The notes under the pieces are model-generated. The model worked only from the letters and a program-made list of their open reading frames with translations, did no database searches and was not told the origin of the DNA. The position numbers were made by a program, and so were the translations under genes. 21,423 bases of DNA from Jimgerdemannia flammicorona (taxonomy: Eukaryota > Mucoromycota > Endogonomycetes > Endogonales > Endogonaceae), in assembly GCA_003990745.1 (NCBI GenBank), contig RBNI01001661.1, positions 1-21,423 of the forward strand. The letters are read 5' to 3'. Of the stretch, positions 10,761 to 19,694 are shown piece by piece (position 1 is the stretch's first letter; each line of letters opens with the position of its first letter).

Positions 10761-11779
10761 TTAATAAGAATATTTCTTTATTCTTTAAGAAAAAATAAAG
10801 CTAAGATTATAATATACTTAGTATAGAGAATATTTATACAAGTTAGATAACTATAACTAAATATAATATATTAGATATATCTATATATAGTTATACTATA
10901 TAAGATATAACTATTAAGTTGGGATTTTTATTGATAATTCTAGTAAAAATTCTATTAGAGTTTTTAGTAGTTTATTGCTATATAATAAAATATTACAATT
11001 AATATTAATTTTTATAATACTAATAAATACTTAATCTTCTTTAACTTCTTAAAGTTCTCAGAAATAAAGAAATAAGTAAGTTCAAAGTATATCTACCTGT
11101 AGACTTACTAGTTTTCTTATTTCTTTACTTTGAACTATTTCAATTTGAGATTTATTAACTTTAGATATATACTGAGTTATTTATATAAGATTTTTATAGC
11201 TAATTTATAAGCTCTTTTTATCTTATATATAATTATAAAATTTTTATAATTATAAGATTTTCTACAAGTATAAGATTTCTTATAATTATAAAACTATAAG
11301 ATTAAGTAAATACTAACTATAAAGTATACTATATTATATTAGAAATTAGACTCAAATACTATAACCAAATATCTATCTCTTGATTCTTATTTCTAATTCA
11401 GATTAATCATTATAATTTTTTTCTAAATAGATGAGCTTATCCTCAAGACATCATATTTAAACTCTTAAGCTTCTACTTCTTATAAGATCTTATATTATAC
11501 AATTTTAGCTAATGATATTTCCTCTTTATTTATATGAAATCTCTTAGTATTACTCTTTAAAAATGAGCTAAGGCTAATTTATCATTCTTAAATAACTTGA
11601 TAATTTATTTAATAATTGTAATTTAGATATAGAAGATCTAATAGGATATAATTCACTTTTTCTTAGTCTTGTTCAGATATTAATAGAAAAGTTATCTCAA
11701 CTTAAAGTACTCTTGAAACTCTGCTCTATATTAGTAGACTCTAAAGTAGAAAATTTGTAATAAATAGATCTATATATAA
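10761..11779. other. A+T-rich stretch without recognisable gene
   Basis: No coding motif is seen on either strand. It may contain the 5' LTR of the Copia element and the 3' end of the older Gypsy copy, but neither boundary could be fixed. It includes the inverted repeat at 11079-11136. Confidence 0.5.
11079..11136. repeat. Small inverted repeat (11-bp arms)
   Basis: AGTTCAAAGTA at 11079-11089 is the exact reverse complement of TACTTTGAACT at 11126-11136. Inside and overlapping are further complementary pieces (AAAGAAATAAG with CTTATTTCTTT). No function is claimed. Confidence 0.6.
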
Positions 11780-12149
11780 CTTTGAATACTATTAAAGAAT
11801 TTCTCTATAGTTGAGAGTTCAGTAGAATACTATTATCTCTCTATAGCTTACTGAGTAGTACTAGTAATCTTGAGAGCTATGGTAGTATTTTATTTATTAA
11901 CTATAGTATATATATACTTCTTGAGTTAGTTTTGATAAATAGTAATAGGTTGAGAATTTTTATAGTTAAAAGATAGTTTCTTTTATATTTTATACAAGAT
12001 ATAGTCCTTTTTACTTAGGCTCTAGTTTTTATAACTTTGAAGTTTTTATATATTCTGATATATCAAGACTTTATCTTCTATCTTAATAATCTTCAAAGGC
12101 TTATAAATCTTTTTTATATTATTTTATTATAATATCTATATCTTAATTA
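11780..12149 (-). pseudogene. Integrase C-terminal remnant of older Gypsy copy
   Basis: The minus strand reads YKPLKIIKIEDKVLIYQNI near 12060-12115 and LKKYIYTIVNK near 11920. These align with HKTLEPIQIGEKVLLYWNI and LKKYYESIQEK in the younger integrase (near 15570-15770). It is the region just upstream of, and including, the GPF/Y-like module. Many stops interrupt it. Confidence 0.75.
12142..12149. repeat. Target-site duplication, left copy
   Basis: CTTAATTA occurs directly before the foldback element and is repeated exactly at 12666-12673. The equivalent uninterrupted site in the younger Gypsy integrase is CTTGATGA at 15802-15809. Confidence 0.85.
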
Positions 12150-12665
12150 TAGTGCTCTGAATAAGTCAATTTAATCTAGATTGGATTTGGATTGGATTCA
12201 GATTGAATCTCATTTAGATCAACTATTGTTTTGATTTTCAAATTAGATAATTAAAGGTTTACATCAATAACTTAATAAATAATTATCCAATTCTAATAAT
12301 CTTAGTATTATTTAAAAGCTCTTAATAAGGCCTTTCTAATAATATCAAGAACATTAAAATCATATTATATATTTGCTGAGCTATTAAGGAAATAATTCTT
12401 TTGAAGAAATTTCCAAAATTGGCAAGTTAGACATTTTTCTTAATAACTTAGCAATGTATGATCCAATTTCAATATTCTTGATATTATTAGAAAGATCTTA
12501 TTAAGGACTTTTAAATAATACCAAGATCATCAAAATTAGATAATTATTTATCAAGTTATTGATGTAAACATTTAATTATCTAATTTGGAAATCAAAACAA
12601 TGGTTGATTCAAATCAATCTGAATAGAATTAGAATCTGATCCAGATCAGCTCATTTAAAGTACTA
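12150..12665. mobile_element. Foldback MITE, hAT-like, 516 bp
   Basis: Almost the whole element is an inverted repeat. The arms are about 12150-12393 and 12433-12665, separated by a loop of roughly 40 bp. For example ATTGTTTTGAT on the left matches the complement of ATCAAAACAAT on the right, and much of the long arms agrees apart from transitions. The outer ends read TAGTGCTCTGAAT and, complemented, TAGTACTTTAAAT. Exact 8-bp duplications flank it. An 8-bp duplication with a YARNG-type terminus is the pattern known for hAT transposons. No transposase is encoded, so it would depend on one supplied in trans. Confidence 0.85.
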
Positions 12666-12673
12666 CTTAATTA
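12666..12673. repeat. Target-site duplication, right copy
   Basis: CTTAATTA is identical to 12142-12149. Removing the element and one copy restores alignment with the younger Gypsy integrase (TEDYIIK here, AEDYIIK there). Confidence 0.85.
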
Positions 12674-13618
12674 TATAATCTTCAGTCTTTTTTCTTTATC
12701 TCAGAAAGTACTCCTTATTAATATTGATTGAAATTTATATCTATTATTTATAATAGATAATTATATCTTTTAGATATTTATATTAATTATTACTCTGACT
12801 TTATGAAGTTACTGGTTGCTAATAAGAATATTATAGTTAGTAATATTAATTATATTCATATTTACTAACTTTAAACTTAATAAAGATATCTCAAATCTTT
12901 CTCAGAGAGATAGCTTTTATACTCTCTACTATAATAAATACTAATTTTGTAGTTTCTTTAATTTTCCAATCTAGGTGATCTACTACTTTCTTAGTAAAGA
13001 AGTATTCTTTTACCTCTATATACTATAATGGCTTTAAAGATTTTATCTTTGATTTGATAGATAGTATAGATAGAGGTTTTATAATTATCTTCATTTTTTT
13101 TACTAGAGTTTTATATATTATTAATCTTTACTATTTTTCAACCTTAGTTCTTAACTATTTCAGAAAGTTTAAGTCTTACTTATTATCTGAAAATAAGAAT
13201 TTCAATTAACTATCCAAAGATTATATTGATCTTTTACTAACTAAAGTTCTTAAAGATATCATACTTAAAGATTTTACTTTTTATAGCTTCTTTTTCTTTT
13301 CTCCTTCACTGATAGAAGTAGTATCTTATAGAGATAATATCTTTAACTACTTATTTGAACTCTATATTTTGATCCATTTTCTCAGTTGTAATTTTATTTT
13401 CTATAACTACTTTTAGTTATCTTTCTGTAGATCTTTTAGCTAAGTTCTTCTTGAGCCTTTCTGATAATCTCTTATAAAACTTCTTGCAGATATTCTTCTA
13501 TAGATTTTATATTCTTACTCTTTTTCTGATTTTTTAATTTCTTTAAAGGTAATAACATTAGTTTATTTATAGTTTCTGATAATATTACTTAGCTGGGTCT
13601 TATACTTGATCTTACTTA
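12674..13618 (-). pseudogene. Protease and C-terminal gag remnant of older Gypsy copy
   Basis: The minus strand begins with an integrase fragment (RKKTEDYIIK, next to the foldback element). It then aligns with the protease-downstream segment of the younger element (ISININ-GVLSEI against VSINVYKGVLSDM). Further up it aligns with the protease itself (TKLVF against TKMVY; a KK-VDHLDWKIKETTK stretch near 12960-13000 against KKAIDYLG-DIEESTK). Next is the gag-protease linker (KYDIF-KNF against QYDIYKDL near 13240). Frames are broken many times. The active-site DTG region is not readable as such. Confidence 0.6.
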
Positions 13619-14148
13619 TTATCATATAGTGATCACTAAGTCCTTCAAATATGCCAAATTCTCTTCAAGGTGTATCTCTTAGACTAACTTAAGTTTGTTA
13701 TAAGTAAGTTCTTATTGGAGTGCCTTCCCAAGATCTTATAGTCCTCAAACTTCTTATCTTTAAACTGTCTTATTATCTCTTAGATTGCTTGCAAGGAATT
13801 ATATATATTATACTGAGTAGACTGACTTTATTTCAGAGGAAATAAGAGAGATATTTATACAAAATATAATTTAATAGTTGCTAAGATATAAAGCTAAATA
13901 TAAATTCCAATAATTAAAACAAAATTCCAGAATAGGGAAAACTGCTAAGTTTCAGTATCAGTACTAATAGTTATACAGATTCAGGATGCTAGTATATTTT
14001 CGGTGATATAGGAAAATAGTACTGGAATAATTCTGAGTCACCTTAGAATACCAGTGGTAGAACAGCTATTATACAGAAAAAGAGTACTAGTATTATTCAG
14101 TATAACTAAGGGACTTAGAGCAGAATGTTCAGGACTATAGAGGCTTCA
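13619..14148 (-). repeat. 3' LTR of Gypsy element
   Basis: It is the partner of 20876-21405 and has the same length. In element orientation it starts TGAAGCCTCTATAGTCC, preceded by a purine-rich GATGAGGA that could serve as the polypurine tract. The other end reads TATATGATAA, so the usual terminal CA is not seen. Differences from the other LTR are mostly transitions. The ORF3 stop codon lies inside it. Confidence 0.9.
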
Positions 14149-15300
14149 TCCTCATCAGAGGTCAGAATGTCTTTGAAGGAGATGAGGTCCACGAATGTCT
14201 CATCCATCTTGTCATTATTATACATTTCGCATATATCATACAGAATGATGTTATTGCCAATAACATCATCATGTTTTGTGGTGGTAGGAATAAGGAGATC
14301 TGGAGCTCTCTAGTCTATGAGGTTCTCTTCTACAAAATAGGGAACAAATGTGGGATCTTGGGGAGGTCTAACCTAGATGCTTGGACCTTGGAATACTGAG
14401 ATCAATCCTTATAGAAATTGGTCTAGGTTGTCCTGGAGGATGAGATGTCAGAAGTCTTCTACTTCATCACTATTGAGAATGATAGTAGACTGGGCTTCTG
14501 TAGCTACTCTGGCTTCTAGTGCATTGATATGGCAGACTAATAGATCTCTGAAATCTGAGACTCTAATATACTCTAAGTTGGGGATCAATCATAGTATATG
14601 TCTGAAGATCTGATGGATCTTCTTAGCTGTCCTTGCTTTATATATCCATAGAAGTGGTATCTTGTAACTCTTGAGGGCTGGCCTGTGGGAACTCCTGGTA
14701 GAGGAGGTTTCCTATTTTGTACTTCTGCCATATTTGGAGGCATTTGGTAGCAATAGTAATTCTTTTTTCCATTTCATAACAGTAGAGGATATAATGATAA
14801 GGGTCACCAATACCCAGGTTGACACTAGGAGTCCTTCTTGAGTAGGTCCTTATGGCTCTTCTGATGTCTTGGAACATCCTTTCTTTGACTGAGATACCTT
14901 GGTGATTTCTTGATCTTGAGGTTTGGCAAGCAGCAGACATTTCATTTGTAGTAAGTCTTTGAGCTATTTTGGGATTGATGGGTCTTGTTGGTTGCTACTA
15001 CTGTAGTTCTTTAATCCTTCTTTTATATTTTTCAAGATATCTATACTGTGGTCACAATAACTTACAGTTGGTCATCATTGCTTATCTTTTATGCCATATG
15101 ATCTTCTTATGCTCCAATCTGGTGACTTGTAAGAAAAGACTATCTCCTGTACTGATGTCATCATTCTGGAGTTACTATTATATCTTCCTTCTAAATAAGG
15201 ATCTTCTTGAGCATTCTTGTTCATTGGTCCAGTTCTGAAAAATTTTCTAATCCCATAACCTCTGGCAAGGGGTCAAAAAGTGGTGTTTATGAGCTGGCAT
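14115..15300 (-). pseudogene. ORF3 of Gypsy element, unknown function, runs into the LTR
   Basis: This reading frame lies after integrase, in the place where env lies in env-bearing elements. From ATG at 15300 (MPAHKHHF) one frame runs to 14638 with about nine stops, three of them consecutive (TAA TAG TAA). It includes LFLQVTRLEHKKIIWHKR and YRYLEKYKRRIKELQ, probably coiled coil and basic, then an uninterrupted 100-codon stretch starting MSAACQ at 14940. A frameshift near 14640 leads to a second part (ARTAKKIHQIF, FRDLLVCHINALEARVATEA) ending in acidic SDEDEA and a TAA at 14115-14117, 34 bp inside the LTR. Total is about 395 codons. I see no signal peptide or membrane anchor, so an envelope protein is unlikely. 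The family is not recognised. Confidence 0.6.
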
Positions 15301-15497
15301 CTTCTCTATGTATTTTGGTATAATGGTGAAGGGTCACTCTCTTTATATAGAGCAAGGGCCTGATTCTGATCTTAACTAATCAGTTGATGATTTGAACTCC
15401 TCTAGCTTCAAAAGTCTCATAGATGAGTAGTTGCTGATGCTGTATCCCTTAGAGAATGGTCCAGACAGATAGTCTGCTAGTTATAGAACATGCTGTT

Positions 15498-16570
15498 ACA
15501 ATTTGCAGACTAGAACCTCACAGGCGATCATCACATTTTGCTTCTCTTGTATAGATTCATAGTACTTCTTGAGTCTGTTTCTATGTACTATAATAGGCAG
15601 TATGGTCCCTGAGATTTTTCTAAGTCAGAAGATAGTTCCCTTGATATCTTATACATAGAAGGGTTCTTCCCATTTGGGCTCCAGTTTTTGTGACTATGAG
15701 GCTTCTACTATATTTCAATATAGTAGGACCTTTTCTCCAATTTGGATGGGTTCTAGGGTCTTGTGATTCTTTTCTGCATTCTTTCTTGTCAGCACTTGTA
15801 ACTTGATGATATAATCTTCAGCCTTCTTTCTGATTTAGTATAGCCTCCGGATTTCTGCATCAACCCATCTCCAAGTTAGATCTAGATTTGTAGCTGAGGT
15901 TCCATCAGAATCTTCTTCTCCAAAGAGCAGTTCTTTTGGGGTAAAGTGTGTATTCTGTGACCATATGTCTCTTAGGACAGAGAGAGCAGTTGGGAGGTAG
16001 TTATCCCAATTCTCATATGTCTCTGAGATCTTTACCAGGATGTTTTTAAGGGTCTTGTTGGTTCCCTCTATCTGTCTATTTCCTTAAGGGTGGTACATAG
16101 TGGTCTTGATATACTGAATCTTGTATTTCTGATATATTATCTTATGAAATCTATTGACAAATTCTGTACTATGGTCTGTAGTGATTTGCTTTGGTGTCTT
16201 GTAATAGCAGATGATTTCTTGATGTAGGAAGTTAGCTATAGAGAGGGCATTGGCTTCTTGTAATGCTCCTGCTTCTATACATTTGATAAAGAGGTTTACA
16301 ATAACTATAATATAGTGATTTCCTAATAGTATTACTAATAGTGGTCCAATGATATCCATTGCAATATAGTGGAAGGGGATAGGCTCAATTCTTGATGACC
16401 TAGATGTCTAGTCTTGCTGATCTTGTTTCTGTTTTTGGCACTTGTCATACCTTTTGACAAATTGGTACAGGTCTTCTTCTATCTTGGACTACTACATAGT
16501 TCTTTTTATCTTGTCATATATATTAGTTCCTCCTAGGTATCCTTATTTATGTACTTTCTTCATTACTTAA
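15498..16570 (-). pseudogene. Gypsy integrase, zinc finger destroyed
   Basis: The core reads MDIIGPLL (first Asp near 16355), TDHSTEFVNRF near 16170 (second Asp), then YHP-stop-GNRQIEGTNKTL near 16060-16085 (catalytic Glu). The DDE triad is therefore still present. The C-terminal GPF/Y-like module reads KLEPKWEEPF, with Glu where Gly is usual, and later VHRNRLKKYY. The N-terminal HHCC finger near 16430-16555 is ruined. GH has become GY, two adjacent Trp codons are TAG TAG (16489-16494), and the first Cys of CxxC is Tyr (16447-16449). It is in a different frame from RNase H. Confidence 0.88.
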
Positions 16571-16779
16571 TACTTCTTGTATTCAGATATTATGAGCTTT
16601 CCTCCTTTTCTGAGTATAGTGTTATCTAGTTCAAACTGTTTCTAAGTCCAGTTAATAATAGTGATTGTCTAGGGTTCAAGGTGATAGAGCATCTTCCACT
16701 GTTCAAAGTAGCTGATTAATCCATAGTATAGCTCCTTATTCATGTTGAATAGTCTTGATGGAGGTATTTTGGGGTGTTC
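16571..16779 (-). other. RNase H-integrase connector with frameshift
   Basis: The frame in use changes between the end of RNase H (DTLSR near 16785) and the integrase zinc finger. Neither frame shows a recognisable domain across this stretch. Confidence 0.5.
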
Positions 16780-17404
16780 TTGAGAGTGTATCAGCATTGG
16801 TGTTGATTTTTCCTAAGTGGTACTTGACAGTACAGCCATACTCTTACAGTCTATAGATCCATCTGGCATATATTCCTTTGGGGTTCAGAGTGTGGAATAG
16901 CCAGGCAAGAGTGGAATGGTCTGTTTGAATAGTGAAGTGTTTCCCAGCTAGATAGTAGTGGAACTTATCTACTGCCTAAACTACTGCTAAGCATTCAAGC
17001 TTGCATGACTCATAGTTCTATTCTACTCTGCAGATACCTTAGCTTACATAGGAGATAACATATTCATATCTATCTTTCTTCTGAGCTAGAACTGCTCCAA
17101 GTCCTATAGTACTTATATCTGTCTACAGGATGAACTCTAGGTTCCAATTTGGTCTTCTGAGGATAGGTGCTTGGGTCAACCTGGTCTTGAGTTCATTGAA
17201 GGTTTCTTGATATTCCTTGGTCCATTCAAATTTAGTCTCCTTCTTGAGTAGCTTGTAGATAGGTACTGCAATGTTGGAGTATTCTTTGATGAATCTTCTG
17301 TAGTAGCTGACCAGTCCAAGGAAGGCATAGACTTCTGTAGTTTTTCTGGGTCTTGGGTAGGCTGCAACAGCCTCAATCTTTATGGGATCTGTGTGGATTC
17401 CAGT
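16780..17404 (-). pseudogene. Gypsy RNase H region
   Basis: It follows RT in the same frame after a TAG at 17405. The connection reads FLGLVSYYRRFIKEYSNIA and KFEWTKEYQETFNELK, as usual in this family. RNase H then reads L-stop-TDISTIGLGAVLAQ near 17100-17130, where LQTDASxxGLGAVL is expected, so Gln has become TAG. Next are ESCKLECLAVV-stop-AV (Trp lost), FTIQTDHSTLAWLF near 16905, and KINTNADTLSR at the end. About six stops lie in one frame without a frameshift. Confidence 0.88.
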
Positions 17405-18040
17405 CTAGTTGATGAGGTGTCCTAGGTAGGTGATTTCCTGAGCTACAAACTTGCACTTCTTGGGCTTGATGTAGAGGTCATACTCTTTGAGCTTCTTGAG
17501 AGCTAGCTGTATGTAGTTGACATATTCCCATATAGTGTTGCTGAAGATGATCACATCATCAACATAGACAAAGAGCCATTTTCCAATCTTATTGCTGAAG
17601 ACTCTGTTCATCATTTGCTGAAAACTTGCTGGAGTATTGCACATTCCAAATGGCATTCACAGGTAGATATAGGTAGTATCAGGTGTGATGAAGGCTGATA
17701 TCTCACTAGCATCTTGAGTAAGACCAATCTGATGAAAGCCTGAGAACAGATCCAAGGTGATATAGTATTTGGCTTTGCTTTTAAGAGTGGTAAGGATTTC
17801 TTGAATATTTGGCAAGAGCTGCCTATCCTTCTTGGTGATTGCATTGAGCTTCCTATAGTTAATGCAGAGTCTTGGCACAAACTCTCCAGGCTTGCTTCCT
17901 TTCTTTAGGGTGAGGATAATAGGTAAAACCCAGGAACTGATAGCTTGCTTGATGATTCTGGCTTCTTCTATTTCCTTGAGTTCTGCTTACAGCTATTCTC
18001 TGTAGGCAGGTAGTATAGGTCTGGCTTTCTGGTAGATAGA
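17405..18040 (-). pseudogene. Gypsy reverse transcriptase, active site intact
   Basis: It reads in one frame as AELKEIEEARIIK, then SWVLPIILTLKKGSKPGEF and INYRKLNAITKKDRQLLPNI, then YITLDLFSGFHQIGL near 17735-17765. MPFGMCNTPASFQQM follows near 17620-17656, then VYVDDVIIFSNT with the catalytic YVDD at 17555-17566 unchanged, and YIKPKKCKF with YLGHLIN at the end. Only a few stops occur: TAG and TAA near 17990, and a TGA at 17657-17659 just before MPFG, where other family members have Arg or another residue. This is the best-preserved domain of the element. Confidence 0.93.
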
Positions 18041-18254
18041 CTTGATATCACTAGTGTCAACTTTATAATAGTACTTGGGTTCTTGATTGTGGATATCCCT
18101 GAAGTCTGTAGCAAGTACTTCTTTATTCTGGTGCAGGATCTTGAGAAGTTGTTCTTCCAAGGGAAAGTTTTCTCCAATTGTATATATGTGCTTGTTCTGG
18201 TCCTTGTCTTTCTTATACTTAAGTTTAGTAATCTTGGTGGTGATATAGACTCCT

Positions 18255-18600
18255 CTTCCAGTAGATCCAAAGTCTTGTTCTCCTCTCTTGGTCTTGATGA
18301 GTTTGATGGCTTCCATGATCTTGGGCTTCTTAATTTCATGGATCAGTATCTGGCCAATCCTATCATACTTCTTGACTTCAAATGGAGTGGTAGGGTTGTG
18401 ATTTCTGACTATGAGGAAGACCTTCAACTGAGATTTCACTTTTGGCCAGACTGCTCCTGGTCTTGGTAATTCTAGTATGGTTCTCTGGCAGCTTGACTCC
18501 AATTCTGGTGCCAAGTAGAGTGGTGGTCTGTGGTTTGAGGGTAGCATCTTAAATACTGGCAAGGTCCATTCCTATGGCTCCTTCAGTCTTGTATTCTGGG
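18255..18600 (-). pseudogene. dUTPase domain in Gypsy pol, motif III deleted
   Basis: This would hydrolyse dUTP to dUMP and pyrophosphate, keeping uracil out of the cDNA. Four of the five motifs of trimeric dUTPases are readable. Motif I is GAIGMDLAS (18555-18581), motif II TRSSLAKS with RSSL at 18447-18458, followed by EISVEG. Motif IV is KKYDRIGQILI near 18340-18370 (usual GDRIAQ). Motif V is RGEQDFGSTG near 18257-18290 (usual RGxxGFGSTG). Motifs I-II lie in the protease frame and IV-V in the RT frame. At about 18420 the text passes from SVEG straight to VFLIVRN, so motif III (GxIDxxYxG) is missing along with the frame. A stop also follows motif I. Confidence 0.85.
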
Positions 18601-19004
18601 ATCTTAACTTTGGGGTGAAACTTCTTAACCTTGAGAGTGATATCTGGTTCTTGTTCCTCCTCATCATTACTATCAGCTTGAAGCTCAGGGGGCTGGTCAT
18701 CTTCTTCAGCTTTCCTTTTTGCTTCAGCAGCTTCTTACTCATACTTCTGTTGGCAGATTTTTCTGACTTCACTGATACAGAACCAGTAGTCATTTAGGTG
18801 TTCAGAGCAGTATATCCTAGTACCATGGGGGTATTTTTCTTGAGGGGCATAGCTATCAATGATCTTGTTATACCACTACTCATCTGTGAGCTTAGGTGTC
18901 TTGTTCTTATTCTTGTTCACCAAGTGTATGAAGACTTCTGTGTCCTCTTCATCTCCTTTCTCCATGTCTGATAGAACTCCTTTGTAGACATTGATAGAAA
19001 CTCA
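18601..19004 (-). other. Protease-dUTPase linker
   Basis: It continues in the protease frame with three or so stops. It contains a YNKIIDSYAPQEKYPHGTRI segment, a SEVRKICQQKYE segment and a highly charged stretch (EAAEAKRKAEEDDQ, then SNDEEEQEPDITLKVKKF) leading directly into the dUTPase. The charged part looks like an unstructured linker; no domain is recognised. Confidence 0.6.
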
Positions 19005-19330
19005 TACCTTTCTTCCTCTATAATTGATCTGTATCTTCTGGACATTGAGGTCAATGATGGCCTTGGCCTTGTGAAGCCATTGGTTGCCAAAAAGGATATC
19101 ATAGTTGGTGGTGCTTGTAATAATCACATCTACTGAGATAATAGCTCCTCTTATCTTGATGGAGACTTCTTGGATTTTGCTAAGAGGGGTAGCTCATGTA
19201 CCATCTGCTGTGATATAGACCATCTTGGTGGATTCTTCAATGTCCTAGCCTAAGTAGTCAATTGCTTTCTTGCTCATGAGATATTCTCCAGCACTGGTAT
19301 CAATGATGGCATCAAAGATACAATCTTCGA
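19005..19330 (-). pseudogene. Gypsy aspartic protease
   Basis: This would cleave the polyprotein. It reads CIFDAIIDTSAGEYLMSKKA with the active-site Asp near 19300, then IKIRGAIISVDVIITS and YDILFGNQWLHKAKAIIDL near 19045-19105. The last is the ILGxxWL signature of the family. The active-site triad is DTS in place of DTG or DSG, a Gly to Ser change by one transition. One frame continues from C-terminal gag through here to dUTPase, broken by stops such as the one after IDYLG. Confidence 0.85.
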
Positions 19331-19694
19331 TCTAACATGGGGTATAGGCTGATGTCTTGTGCTGGTCTTTGGATTCTTCACCTGAGTTTTCAGATTCTTT
19401 CTGTGCATTGTGAGCTTCTACAATCTTGTACTCTTAATTCTTAGTGATAGTTGCAAGTCCTACTCTTAACTACTGTCTGAAGGCAGAGACTTTGACTAGT
19501 TGTCCAAAAGTAGCATTGATTTTCTATTTCTTAAGGTCCTTGTAGATATCATACTAGTGGATCTTAGTCTTGTACAGCTTCTGTTCCTTCTTGCTTTTGC
19601 TTTCTCCTAAGACTGGAGTAGTGCCTTCAATTATTTGGTAGACAGCTTTATCTAACTCCATATCTTGATCAATCTCCTTGAGTTGGGTTTTGCT

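Larger units (their letters stand above)
11780..13618 (-). mobile_element. Older Ty3/Gypsy copy, internally deleted and interrupted
   Basis: Segments on both sides of the foldback element align, by translation, with the younger Gypsy element of this window. Integrase C-terminus is at 11780-12149 and 12674-12700, and protease plus C-terminal gag at about 12700-13618. In the younger element those two regions lie about 3.1 kb apart, so dUTPase, RT, RNase H and most of integrase are missing. The copy is cut off at 13619 by the 3' LTR of the younger element. It is much more A+T-rich than the younger element. Confidence 0.75.

Noticed and set aside
14115..15300. Envelope gene
   Set aside because: The position fits, but no signal peptide, furin-like site or membrane anchor is visible in either frame segment.
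17993..18562. A single independent 189-codon gene starting with TTG
   Set aside because: It is a frame of pol: dUTPase motifs IV-V plus the start of RT. The apparent N-terminus is the wrong frame of motifs I-II.
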